Below are positions 41,356-50,234 of a stretch of DNA of 64,000 nt, in pieces (position 1 is the stretch's first letter; each line of letters opens with the position of its first letter). The position numbers were made by a program, and so were the translations under genes. The notes under the pieces are model-generated. The model was not told the origin of the DNA, did no database searches, and saw only the letters and a program-made list of their open reading frames with translations. Source of the DNA: Rhodococcus sp. IEGM 1409 (lineage in GTDB: Bacteria > Actinomycetota > Actinomycetes > Mycobacteriales > Mycobacteriaceae); contig NZ_JASHKN010000001.1 in NCBI RefSeq assembly GCF_030056735.1, positions 1,132,720 to 1,196,719 on the forward strand, in the 5' to 3' direction.

Positions 41356-43049
41356 CGGGCGCCAGCGTGATCGCCAATCCACAACTGCGCCACAACATGC
41401 ACTACCCGGATACCACCATGGCGTACTGGGCACCCAGCATGGCGGCACTGTACGGTGATCGCCTCGCGGTCGTGGACGGCGAGCGCACGTGCACCTTCCG
41501 CGAACTCGGTCAGCGCAGTGCACAATTCGCCGGTGCATTGCGGCAAGCCGGGGTGGGCGTCGGCGACGTGGTGTTGATGCACCTCGGGAACTGCGTCGAG
41601 TTCCTCCAGGCCTACTACGGCTGCCTGCAAGCCGGAGCGACCGTTACGTTGGTCAATCCACTGCAGCCAGAGCTTGGGCTGCGCAAGCAGATCGAAGAGA
41701 CGTCGGCCGTTGCTGCGGTCACTCAGAGTTCGCAGCTGCACGTCCTTCTGGCGGCTTCTGCGGGAAGCACCGTACGTACGATCGTGATGGTCCAGGACGC
41801 CGAGGGCGCGCTCGACGCACCGGAGTCGGTCGTCGCGTTCGACGCCTTCATCGCGGACCTACCCACCGAATTCACCCCTGCCACCGTCCGTAGCGACGAC
41901 ATCGCACACATCGCGTTCACGGGCGGAACCACCGGAGTTTCCAAAGGTGTTCGCGTTCTTCACCGCAACGTCGTCGGCAACATCACGCAGATGTGTGGTT
42001 GGAGAACCGGGCACGAGTTGGAGGCAGGTGCCGACGGTCTGGTCACGCCACGACGCATCGACGGCCTCGACGTGCTCGGTCCGACGCCGGGAACCGGGGC
42101 GACCATCGTAGTCTCACCTCTCTTCCACGCACATTCGTTGCTCAACACGTCGTTCCTGTTGATTTCCGGACTCACTCAGGTATTTGCCGGCCGGTTCGAA
42201 CCCGGCCGGATGCTCGAGCTGATCGAAAAGCATGGGGCCACCTACCTCACCGGGTCTCCCGCCATGTGGCACGCGCTGTCGGTTCATCCCGACGCTACGG
42301 TGCGTAACACCGACAGCGTGTGTGTCGTGTCCTCCGGCGCTGCCCCGATCGACAGCGTCACGCTCGCTGCGCTCCGCCGCGCATTTCCCAAAGCGCTGGT
42401 CGTCGAGGGGTACGGACTGACGGAGGCCACTTGTGTGGTCACGGCCGCTCCGCTGATCAACGGCTCGGAGTACCGTCAGAGCAGCGTCGGCCTCCCGATC
42501 TTCGACACCGAGATACAGATTCGCGATCAACTCGACCGGAAGACGGTTCTGGGCGAGAACGAACGTGGCGAGCTGTGGGTGCGTGGACCTCAGGTCACCG
42601 ACGGCTATCTCGGTCACCCGGAAACTACCGCTGAACAGTTCGTCGACGGCTGGTTGGACACGGGCGACATCGCGTACCTGGACTCGGACGGATACCTCTT
42701 CATCTGTGACCGGGCCAAGGACATGCTCATCTACAAGGGGTACAACGTCTATCCGCGTGAACTCGAAGAGATTCTGGTCTCGCACCCCGCGATCTCGACT
42801 GCTGCGGTCGTCGGCCGCGAAGTGGGGAGCAACGGTCAAGAACCCGTCGCCTTCGTGGTGATGATTCCGGGCGCCGAGTTCGACGCCGAGCAGATCAAGG
42901 CGTTTGTCGCCGAACAAGTGCTGCCGTACAAGAAGATTCGCGAGGTCGTCGAGGTAGAGCTACTCCCGACGTCCGCCGCCGGCAAGGTCCTCAAAACCGA
43001 TCTCCGGTCGAGGCTTCTCGAGTCGGTCGACAAGGCAGGTTCCAAATGA
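41352..43049 (+). CDS. acyl-CoA synthetase (AMP-forming)
   Basis: I use the GTG at 41352, which overlaps the previous TGA by 4 bp; an internal ATG at 41397 gives a shorter, also plausible, product. The 565 residues include TGGTTGVSKGV (about 196-206), GYGLTEAT and the DTGDIAYLDSDGYLFICDR and SAAGKVLK segments of the ANL family. A longer insert after the P-loop is seen (about 215-250). It activates the acid imported by the MFS protein. It overlaps the nitronate monooxygenase by ATGA. Confidence 0.88.
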   Translation: MTGASVIANPQLRHNMHYPDTTMAYWAPSMAALYGDRLAVVDGERTCTFRELGQRSAQFAGALRQAGVGVGDVVLMHLGNCVEFLQAYYGCLQAGATVTLVNPLQPELGLRKQIEETSAVAAVTQSSQLHVLLAASAGSTVRTIVMVQDAEGALDAPESVVAFDAFIADLPTEFTPATVRSDDIAHIAFTGGTTGVSKGVRVLHRNVVGNITQMCGWRTGHELEAGADGLVTPRRIDGLDVLGPTPGTGATIVVSPLFHAHSLLNTSFLLISGLTQVFAGRFEPGRMLELIEKHGATYLTGSPAMWHALSVHPDATVRNTDSVCVVSSGAAPIDSVTLAALRRAFPKALVVEGYGLTEATCVVTAAPLINGSEYRQSSVGLPIFDTEIQIRDQLDRKTVLGENERGELWVRGPQVTDGYLGHPETTAEQFVDGWLDTGDIAYLDSDGYLFICDRAKDMLIYKGYNVYPRELEEILVSHPAISTAAVVGREVGSNGQEPVAFVVMIPGAEFDAEQIKAFVAEQVLPYKKIREVVEVELLPTSAAGKVLKTDLRSRLLESVDKAGSK

Positions 43050-44008
43050 CAACCTTCGCAGACCTGACGTCGCAACTGCGGGTACCCGTTCTCGCGTCAC
43101 CGATGTTCATCATCTCGACGCCCGACCTCGTCATCGCGCAGTGCACGTCCGGGATCATCGGGTCTTTTCCGGCCCTGAATGCCCGTCCGCAGTCGGCACT
43201 TCGGGATTGGCTCAAGCTGATCACGGTGGCGCGCGAGGAGCATGATCGTGAGCACCCGGAGAAGCCCTCCGCACCATTTGCGGTCAACCTCATCGTCCAT
43301 CGGTCCAACAACCGCCTGGAAGAGGACCTGGCGACCATCGCCGAGTTCGAGGTCCCGATCGTCATCACCTCGCTCGGCGCACGCACGGACATCAACGATG
43401 CGGTTCATGCGTACGGCGGAATCGTTCTCCATGACGTCATCGACAACCGCTTTGCACGCAAGGCGATCGAGAAGGGTGCGGACGGGCTGATCGCGGTCGC
43501 CGCCGGGGCAGGCGGACATGCCGGTAGACAGTCGCCGTTTGCCCTGATTCGGGAGATTCGTGAGTGGTTCGTCGGTCCGCTACTGCTGTCGGGTGCGATC
43601 GCTCACGGTGATTCGATTCTTGCTGCCCTCGCGGCCGGTGCCGACCTGGCTTATGTCGGTTCGGCTTTCATCGCTACGGAAGAGGCCAACGCCGATCCGG
43701 CGTACAAGGAAATGATCGTCGACTCTGGCGCTTCGGACATCGTGTACTCCAATCTGTTCACGGGAGTGCACGGGAACTACCTGCGTGGCAGCATCGTTGC
43801 CGCCGGTTTGGACCCGGAAAACTTGGCCGAATCCGATCCTTCCGCAATGAGTTTCGCGACCACCGATACCGACGCCAAGGCCTGGCGCGACATCTGGGGC
43901 GCGGGCCAGGGAATCGGTTCGGTCGACGCAGTTCTTCCGACGCATGCAGTGGTCGAGCGTCTCGCATCCGAGTACGAGGCGGCTCGCGAGCGTATCTGCC
44001 GACGCTAG
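43046..44008 (+). CDS. nitronate monooxygenase-like FMN enzyme (2-nitropropane dioxygenase family)
   Basis: The 320-residue TIM-barrel protein starts in an ATGA overlap. It has PVLASPMFIISTP near the N-terminus, GGHAG-type phosphate/flavin motif in AVAAGAGGHAGR (about 150-161), LLSGAIAHGDSILAALAAGADLAYVGSAFIATEE (about 180-213). Family members oxidise nitronates or reduce enoyl groups; in fatty-acid-degradation operons they may act on acyl intermediates. It ends at the shared CTAG with a convergent LysR gene. Confidence 0.85.
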   Translation: MTTFADLTSQLRVPVLASPMFIISTPDLVIAQCTSGIIGSFPALNARPQSALRDWLKLITVAREEHDREHPEKPSAPFAVNLIVHRSNNRLEEDLATIAEFEVPIVITSLGARTDINDAVHAYGGIVLHDVIDNRFARKAIEKGADGLIAVAAGAGGHAGRQSPFALIREIREWFVGPLLLSGAIAHGDSILAALAAGADLAYVGSAFIATEEANADPAYKEMIVDSGASDIVYSNLFTGVHGNYLRGSIVAAGLDPENLAESDPSAMSFATTDTDAKAWRDIWGAGQGIGSVDAVLPTHAVVERLASEYEAARERICRR

Positions 44009-44901
44009 TGCTGTGACAGGTATTCGTCGGACAGGTATTCGTGGACCAAGTTCACGAATGCCTGTCCCACCGGCGACAATGTCGAGGGGTCGAAGGCGAG
44101 ACCGTACGCACGCAGGAATCTCGGCTCACAGGCTCGCTCCACCACCTTTCCTGGCATCGATTTCGCCACCGAGCGCTCGACCAACGAACCGCCGAGCCCA
44201 GCGATGACCATCGGTAGCCGCGACTCCCGCTGCTCCGTGACCACTGCGAGTTCCGTTCTCGTACCGGCCTTTCGGATCGAATCTTCGATCGCGTCACCCA
44301 TCGCCGCCCCGCGAGGAACGAATACCATGGGAATGTCCGGCATTTCCGAAAGGCGTACCGGCCCCTCGGGTAGATCAGTTCCCGCCGGGTAGACCAGGCG
44401 GTACTCCTGCTCCCCCAATTCGACGATCTCGAGCCCTTCGCCGGCCTCGAGCGGCAGATGTGCCACCGCGAATTCGCAGTGGCCGTCCCGGATGAGGCTT
44501 TCCAGATTGTCCTCCCGCTCGAGTTCCGAAAATCTGACTCGCGCTTGCGGATACCGCCGACAGAACTCCGCGATCAGATCGACGATCGTCCCGGAGGTCA
44601 GCGCAGGAAAAGCCATGATGTCGAGTCGACCGACAATCGCACCGTCGGATGCCGTCAATTGTTCCGCCGCGGCTGCAACGTCTCGCAGAACCTGTCGGCT
44701 CGGGCCGACCAAGCTGCGACCGGCGGCACTGAGCACCATGCCGCGCCCGATCCGGTGGAAAAGCCTCACTCCCAGTTCGCGTTCCAACCCGCGCAACGCC
44801 TGGGACACTGTCGGCTGAGCGACCCCCAAAGCGGCTGCGGCGCCATTGATTCCCTTGTTCTCGACCACCGCGAGAAAGTACTCCATCTGTCGAAATTCCA
44901 C
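44005..44901 (-). CDS. LysR-family transcriptional regulator
   Basis: The 298-residue protein starts at a GTG at 44901 (VEFRQMEYFLAVVENKGINGAAAALGVAQPTVSQALRGLERELGVRLFHR, a textbook LysR helix-turn-helix). The remainder is the periplasmic-binding-like effector domain. It is 3 bp after another LysR gene and last in the minus set. Two LysR genes in one operon suggest distinct inducers for the same enzymes. Its stop shares CTAG with the nitronate monooxygenase gene. Confidence 0.92.
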   Translation of the reverse strand: MEFRQMEYFLAVVENKGINGAAAALGVAQPTVSQALRGLERELGVRLFHRIGRGMVLSAAGRSLVGPSRQVLRDVAAAAEQLTASDGAIVGRLDIMAFPALTSGTIVDLIAEFCRRYPQARVRFSELEREDNLESLIRDGHCEFAVAHLPLEAGEGLEIVELGEQEYRLVYPAGTDLPEGPVRLSEMPDIPMVFVPRGAAMGDAIEDSIRKAGTRTELAVVTEQRESRLPMVIAGLGGSLVERSVAKSMPGKVVERACEPRFLRAYGLAFDPSTLSPVGQAFVNLVHEYLSDEYLSQH

Positions 44902-44904
44902 AGA

Positions 44905-45807
44905 TCAGCCCTCCCCAGCGGATGAAGAGGACGTGGCGGCCATTTCGGCAGCAGTCGCGATAAGCGCGGCAGCGGCCGGCGATTGCTCACCCGAGCGGTA
45001 GACGATGCCGACGTCGCGCCGAAGCGGCGGATCGAACGAGAAGGCACACACATCCGACATCTGCTGTTGTGCAACTTTTCTCGGAACAACTGTGGCGCCG
45101 ATTCCGCGACGGACCAGGTCCCACGTCGTGACCGGATGGACACAATCCACGACGACGTTCTCGGCGCCTTCGCTGAGCAAACCCCGGAACTGGTTCGATT
45201 GGTCACCGAGGTCGACGACGAGAGGCAAAGTGTGCAGTAGCGCTCGAGGAACCGGATCGATCAACGGCGCCACCAAGCGGCCGGACAACGACGCGTGCGT
45301 GGCGAGCACCAACTCCTGAGTGACGATCGGAGCCGTGACCAATCCTTCGTACCCGATACTCAGATCGGTGACACCGACCTCGGCCGATCCGCGCCGCAAC
45401 GCGTTGTCCACCCCGGCCGGGCCGTACGTGTCGAGAACGCGCACGACGATCTTCGGGAAGTTGGCCCGGAATCGACGGACCAATTCGACCATCGGATCGA
45501 TCGAGAACGCGGAGTACGAGACGACGTCGACACGGCCGAACTCGAGTTCGCGAACGGCGGTAACCTTGGCCTTCGCGCGCTCGACGTCGGCAAGTATTCG
45601 CCTGGCCGCGAGATCGAACGTTCGTCCGGCATCGGTGAGAACCAACCGTCGACCCGTCCGATCGAACAGCGTGGCGCCGAGTCGACGCTCGAGCGTACGA
45701 ATTGCCTGCGAAAGAGACGGTTGCGAAATGTAGAGAGCCTGAGCGGCCTTCGTTATCCCACCGTGGTCGACAACAGCGACGAAGTAGGTAACAAAGTGCA
45801 GGTCCAC
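44905..45807 (-). CDS. LysR-family transcriptional regulator
   Basis: The 300-residue protein starts at a GTG at 45807 (DLHFVTYFVAVVDHGGITKAAQALYISQPSLSQAIRTLERRLGATLFDRTGRRLVLTDAG). The effector domain follows. It lies 30 bp downstream of the crotonase and 3 bp upstream of the next LysR gene. It is close in sequence to the LysR at 50235 (TVAVVDHG and RISQPSLSQAVRNLERALGATLFERT), so one likely arose from the other. Confidence 0.92.
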   Translation of the reverse strand: MDLHFVTYFVAVVDHGGITKAAQALYISQPSLSQAIRTLERRLGATLFDRTGRRLVLTDAGRTFDLAARRILADVERAKAKVTAVRELEFGRVDVVSYSAFSIDPMVELVRRFRANFPKIVVRVLDTYGPAGVDNALRRGSAEVGVTDLSIGYEGLVTAPIVTQELVLATHASLSGRLVAPLIDPVPRALLHTLPLVVDLGDQSNQFRGLLSEGAENVVVDCVHPVTTWDLVRRGIGATVVPRKVAQQQMSDVCAFSFDPPLRRDVGIVYRSGEQSPAAAALIATAAEMAATSSSSAGEG

Positions 45808-45837
45808 TCACTCATCATACGACCAGCGATCTGTCGC

Positions 45838-46650
45838 TCACTCCACGCGAGTTACCCCTGGTACCGCCCACTCTCCGGTGAAATTCGGCTCCCGCTTTTC
45901 CACGAAGGCACGAACCGCGTCGGTAGCGTCCGTCGCGAAATTGACGGCTTGTGCCCTTGCCTCGTTGTCGAGTGCTTCCCGCAACGAGAGCGAAGTGTGA
46001 TGTTCGAGCATGGCCGCAGACTGACTCAATGCAGCAGGCGGACCGTCGGCGAGCCGCTGCGCCAGTGTTGACGCGTGTTCGTCCAGTTCGGCCGGTTCGA
46101 CCAGATAGGTCACCAATCCGAGTTCGTAGGCTTCCTGAGCGTCGATCGTCTCGGCGAGCATCACCAGTCGCTTGGCTTGCTGGAGTCCGACCAGTCTCGG
46201 CAGGATCCACGAACCCCCGAAGTCGACCGACAACCCGCGTTTGGCAAAGATCTGGCTGAACTTCGCGCCTTTGGCTGCCACGACGAAGTCGCAGAGTAAC
46301 GCCATGTTCCATCCGGCTCCGACGGCAAACCCGTCGACCTTTGCCACCAGGGGCTTGGGAAACTCACCCAGGGCGGCTGCGGTTGCGTTGATGACGCGCA
46401 TCCGATCGAGCGGATGCGACGAGCCGCGTTTGTCCAGATCGGAACCCGCGCAGAAGGTGCCACCCGCGCCGGTCAGGATCACCGAGCGAATCTGCGAGTC
46501 CTCTTGAAGTTCGAGGACCGCTTCACGGAGCGCGATCCAGGCGTCAAGATCGAGGGCGTTGCGGCGATGCGGTCGATCGAGAACGATCGTTGCGACAGCG
46601 CCCGTGCGTTCGATGCTGACGGCCGCGCGCTCGACGGTTTCGGCACTCAT
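45838..46650 (-). CDS. crotonase-family protein, probable isomerase/hydrolase type
   Basis: I start at the ATG at 46650, which overlaps the previous stop (ATGA); an ATG at 46662 is an alternative. The 270-residue protein has the oxyanion motifs FCAGSDLDK and GFAVGAG but lacks both hydratase glutamates: the first position is N in GAGWNMAL and the second is I in FSQIFAKRG. A downstream aspartate in GLSVDFGG matches enoyl-CoA isomerases. So it is probably a Delta3-Delta2 isomerase or another crotonase reaction, not a hydratase. Confidence 0.85.
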   Translation of the reverse strand: MSAETVERAAVSIERTGAVATIVLDRPHRRNALDLDAWIALREAVLELQEDSQIRSVILTGAGGTFCAGSDLDKRGSSHPLDRMRVINATAAALGEFPKPLVAKVDGFAVGAGWNMALLCDFVVAAKGAKFSQIFAKRGLSVDFGGSWILPRLVGLQQAKRLVMLAETIDAQEAYELGLVTYLVEPAELDEHASTLAQRLADGPPAALSQSAAMLEHHTSLSLREALDNEARAQAVNFATDATDAVRAFVEKREPNFTGEWAVPGVTRVE

Positions 46651-47408
46651 GAACCACTCCACACGGGAGAGCGCTTCTCGGCGAATGCGGTGGCGCCTTC
46701 CTTGGCATCACGGGATGCGAAGACCGGATCGATGAATTCGCGTTGCGCGACAAAGGCATCCGGATCGGTGTACTTGGCGGACATTGCCAGCACCTGCTTC
46801 GTCGCGCGCACGGCCAGCGGACCGTTTGCCGCTACTCGTGCCGCAAGCTCGCGTGCGACGGCCAGAGCCTGTCCCGGTTCGGCGAGTCGATTGACCAGGC
46901 CGTGATGATGCGCCACGGCGGCACTGAGTGGGTCACCCGTGATAGCGATCTCCATGGCGAGCTGATACGGGAGAATCTTGGGCAGACGCAGAAGGCCACC
47001 GGCGGCCGCGGCAAGCCCCCGCTTCACCTCGGGTAAGCCGAATTTCGCGTCGGAAGATGCCACGATCAGATCGGCTGCCAACGCCAGTTCACAACCGCCG
47101 GCGAGTGCCCAACCCTCGACGGCTGCGATCAGCGGCTTCGACGGCGGAGCTTCCGTCAAACCGGCGAACCCACGACCGGGCAGCGATGGTCGTTCCCCAC
47201 GCGCAAATCCCTTGAGATCCATGCCAGCGCAGAAGGTTCCACCAGCCCCGGTCAGAATTCCGATGGTGAGATCGGACCGTTCCTCGAACTCGTCGATCGC
47301 GGCCGCCAATGCCTTTGCGAGTTCCAGGTTGACCGCGTTCTTGGCCTCGGGACGATTGAGTGTGATGACGGCAATGCCGTCGGCGAAGTCGGTGAGCACG
47401 ACGCTCAT
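46647..47408 (-). CDS. enoyl-CoA hydratase
   Basis: The 253-residue crotonase has FCAGMDLKG and WALAGGCELALAADL with E103-type glutamate, and the second glutamate in KFGLPEVKRGL. Both hydratase residues are present, so water addition to a trans-2-enoyl-CoA is expected. It is transcribed just before the isomerase-like crotonase with ATGA overlap, and after the MBL-fold gene (38 bp). Together they would process unsaturated acyl-CoAs with double bonds in different positions. Confidence 0.88.
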   Translation of the reverse strand: MSVVLTDFADGIAVITLNRPEAKNAVNLELAKALAAAIDEFEERSDLTIGILTGAGGTFCAGMDLKGFARGERPSLPGRGFAGLTEAPPSKPLIAAVEGWALAGGCELALAADLIVASSDAKFGLPEVKRGLAAAAGGLLRLPKILPYQLAMEIAITGDPLSAAVAHHHGLVNRLAEPGQALAVARELAARVAANGPLAVRATKQVLAMSAKYTDPDAFVAQREFIDPVFASRDAKEGATAFAEKRSPVWSGS

Positions 47409-47445
47409 GTTCGGTTCCTACTTCCGTGATGAGATTTTTGAAAGG

Positions 47446-48492
47446 TCACTGCGCGCGGAGGCTCCATCGCACGGGCGTGCCGCCGGACGGTGTCGCGATC
47501 TCCCGCTTGGCCAAAACAACAAGATGAGCATGTGTTTCGCGGACTGCCAGGCGAAGTAGCCGCGGCGACATCTGATCGAACGGGCGAGACCAGGAAATCG
47601 TGCGCGAGAGGTCCCAGGCTGTGGACTCGGGCTCGGCCTGCACCGCCACCACAATTTCCGCCAATCTTTCCTCGTGGTGCCCCATCAATTGACGTGCACG
47701 ATCGGCGATCCCCCGGAATCGATATTCGTGTGCCGGAAGCACTTCGCATTCACCCAGGGTTGTCGTCGCCTCGAGCGAGAGCAGATAACGATGGAGCGGG
47801 TTATCGAGTTCACCAGGAATCGTGGAGATGTTCGGGCTGATCCTCGGCAACATGTGATCGCCGCTGAACAACAAACCCCTGTCTTCTTCCACGAAGCAGA
47901 GATGTCCAGGGGTGTGCCCGGGCGTCCACTGGGCGCGAAGATTCCATCCGGGTAGGTCGAGTGAATCCCCATCGCCAAGAACGACGTCGATGGATTCGTG
48001 CTCAGCGAACCGCACCAGGTCGACCCGAGAGGCGTCGAGCACTTCGGCCGGCGCGCCGAGTTCGGACAACTGCACGTTCCAACCACTGATGTCGTCGCGA
48101 GTCTGCTCGGGGCCGTGGTATCCGAGAAGCGTCGCGTCGGCCACGTGCATCGCCAGCGTTGCACCGCTGACCTGCCGAAGGCGCGGCGCCAGGCCGAAGT
48201 GATCGGGATGCAGGTGTGTAATTGCCGCATACCGCACTTCGGAAATGTGGTATCCGATCGACGCTATGCCGTCGACCAGAGCCTGCCACGACTGTTCGTG
48301 ATCCCAACCGACGTCGATGAGGGCTAGTCCGTCGTCGAGCGCGAGCGCGTAGACGAGCACGTAGCGCAAAGGGTTGTCCGGCATGGGAACAGGGATCGAC
48401 CACAATCCGTCCCGTACCTGCTCCACCGGTGGAAGGACTTTGTTCGCCCACGCCTCTCGTTGTGCGACACCGACGTCTTCGGTCACGATCAT
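47446..48492 (-). CDS. metallo-beta-lactamase-fold hydrolase
   Basis: The 348-residue protein has the MBL motif HLHPDHFG (about 93-100), GH in TPGHTPGH, and D in FSGDH, giving the two-metal site. The C-terminal third is a helical extension. In CoA-degradation operons these proteins are often thioesterase- or glyoxalase II-like; a CoA-thioester or lactone hydrolase is inferred. Its start overlaps the ligase stop (ATGA), indicating tight coupling. Confidence 0.83.
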   Translation of the reverse strand: MIVTEDVGVAQREAWANKVLPPVEQVRDGLWSIPVPMPDNPLRYVLVYALALDDGLALIDVGWDHEQSWQALVDGIASIGYHISEVRYAAITHLHPDHFGLAPRLRQVSGATLAMHVADATLLGYHGPEQTRDDISGWNVQLSELGAPAEVLDASRVDLVRFAEHESIDVVLGDGDSLDLPGWNLRAQWTPGHTPGHLCFVEEDRGLLFSGDHMLPRISPNISTIPGELDNPLHRYLLSLEATTTLGECEVLPAHEYRFRGIADRARQLMGHHEERLAEIVVAVQAEPESTAWDLSRTISWSRPFDQMSPRLLRLAVRETHAHLVVLAKREIATPSGGTPVRWSLRAQ

Positions 48493-50048
48493 GATGCTTC
48501 TCCGCTTGCGTTCAACATGGTCCGCAAGCTCGACTTGAGCAGTTTCCCGCTGGCGTTACGAGGTAGAGACTCCACGAAATGGATCTGGCGAGGCTTCTTG
48601 TACGACGCCAACTTCGCTGTGCTGAAAGCAATCAACTCCTCGACGCTGGGCACCTCGGCACCGTCGACCAGTTTGACCACCGCTGTGACGGATTCACCCC
48701 AGCGCTTGTCGGGAACCCCGACCACCGCGACCTCGGCAACCGAAGGGTGCTCGGCCAGAATGGATTCCACCTCGATCGGATAAACGTTCTCTCCGCCGGT
48801 GATGATCATGTCCTTGAGACGATCGGTGACGAACAGATAGCCCTCGTCGTCCAGATGGCCGGCGTCGCCCGTTCGGAGAAAGCCGTCGTGGGTGAACAAT
48901 TCGGCGGTCTCACGTTCACGTCGCCAGTACCCGCGAGTGTTGTTTCTACTGCGCGCGACGATCTCACCGGATTCGTTGGGCGGCAATTCCGCACCAGTCG
49001 TGATGTCTCGAATGGAGATCTCGACACCGATCATCGGTTTTCCTGCAGAGCGGAGCAAGCCCGATCGCGGCCCACTCACATGATGGTCGTAGGCACGAAG
49101 GACGGATACCGAACCCGTTGTCTCGGTCATCCCGTATCGCTGAACGAATTTGCAGTTCAACACGTTCATCGCATGGGCGAGAAGTGCCGGCGTGATCGGC
49201 GACGCCCCGTATGCGACAACCTGCAGGCTGGTCAGGTCGAAAGTGTCGAGGGTGGGCAGATCTACCAGCGTCTGAATGACCGCAGGCACCAGAAATGCGT
49301 GGGTGATGTGGTGAGTCGCGATGGCATCAGCGACCCGAGCCGGTGCCATGTCGCCGAGCAGCACCAAAGGCACTCCGGCGGACAGGCACGTACTCATCCA
49401 GCCTGCACCGGCGATGTGAAAGAGGGGCAGCGCGTCGAGTGCCACTGCATTCGAACCGAATTCGTACACGTCGAACCCCACGGGTTCGTTGTACAGATTC
49501 CGATGCGTGGCCACGACGCCCTTGGGTCGGCCGGTGGTCCCGGACGTGTAAAGCTGCAAAACTGCTGCGTCCGGATCGTGCCCCTGTCCGGGGTCGACGC
49601 CCGTCCCGGACGCCACGAACTCCGCCCAGGTTCGCGAATCCGGCAGACCCCCCACAGCTCCCACGGTGATGACCGCGATGTCCGGCAACGCTGCGGAAAT
49701 CGCCGCCGCGCCCACTGCGAACTCGTCGTCGAGGATCAAGACGTCGAGTTCTGCGTCCTCGGCGATGTCGACGAGTTCGAGTGGGTTGAGCCGCCAGTTC
49801 AACGGGATGAACACAGCGCCCGCCTTCGCACACGCGATGAAGGTTTCCGCACCTTCGAGTCCCATCCGCAGTAGCGCGCCAACGCGAGCACCCGTTGCGG
49901 TCACTTCTGCCAACGCACTCGCCAAGGCACTGGTCTCGCCGTCCAGCTCGGCCCACGTCAAAGCTCGGTCGCCGCACATGATCGCCAGATCGAACGGCCG
50001 TGTCGACGCCGAGTGGCGTATCCGGTTGGGTAGGTGAAGCTCGCTCAC
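48489..50048 (-). CDS. acyl-CoA synthetase (AMP-forming)
   Basis: The 519-residue ANL protein starts at a GTG at 50048 behind AGGAG. It has LYTSGTTGRPKGVV (about 166-179), RYGMTETTG, TGDAGHLDDEGYLFVTDRLKDMI and NASGKLLK near the C-terminus. It is the first gene of a six-gene minus operon (ligase, MBL, hydratase, isomerase-like, LysR, LysR). It activates the entering acid. A LysR gene (50235) is divergent from it. Confidence 0.9.
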   Translation of the reverse strand: MSELHLPNRIRHSASTRPFDLAIMCGDRALTWAELDGETSALASALAEVTATGARVGALLRMGLEGAETFIACAKAGAVFIPLNWRLNPLELVDIAEDAELDVLILDDEFAVGAAAISAALPDIAVITVGAVGGLPDSRTWAEFVASGTGVDPGQGHDPDAAVLQLYTSGTTGRPKGVVATHRNLYNEPVGFDVYEFGSNAVALDALPLFHIAGAGWMSTCLSAGVPLVLLGDMAPARVADAIATHHITHAFLVPAVIQTLVDLPTLDTFDLTSLQVVAYGASPITPALLAHAMNVLNCKFVQRYGMTETTGSVSVLRAYDHHVSGPRSGLLRSAGKPMIGVEISIRDITTGAELPPNESGEIVARSRNNTRGYWRRERETAELFTHDGFLRTGDAGHLDDEGYLFVTDRLKDMIITGGENVYPIEVESILAEHPSVAEVAVVGVPDKRWGESVTAVVKLVDGAEVPSVEELIAFSTAKLASYKKPRQIHFVESLPRNASGKLLKSSLRTMLNASGEAS

Positions 50049-50159
50049 ATCACGCTCCTGTGTTCCAGGTACTCACCGAGCGCGAACCGCGGTCAGTGGT
50101 ACTGGAACAGTCGACCATCGCTATGGCCTGCGCCACAAAGACGAGAAGGCGCACAGAGC

Positions 50160-50176
50160 CATAGCTCAGACCTATG
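50160..50176. promoter_or_regulatory. LysR-type box upstream of lysR and ligase operon
   Basis: CATAG-N7-CTATG is a perfect 5-bp inverted repeat with the T-N11-A spacing of LysR boxes, lying in the divergent promoter between the ligase (minus) and lysR (plus). A worn palindrome with TGCGCC/GGCGCA lies just upstream. Confidence 0.5.
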
Positions 50177-50234
50177 TCTGCAGGTCGCAGCAAGTCACCG
50201 CAGTCAGGGCACCACCATCTGGGAGAATCGTCAG

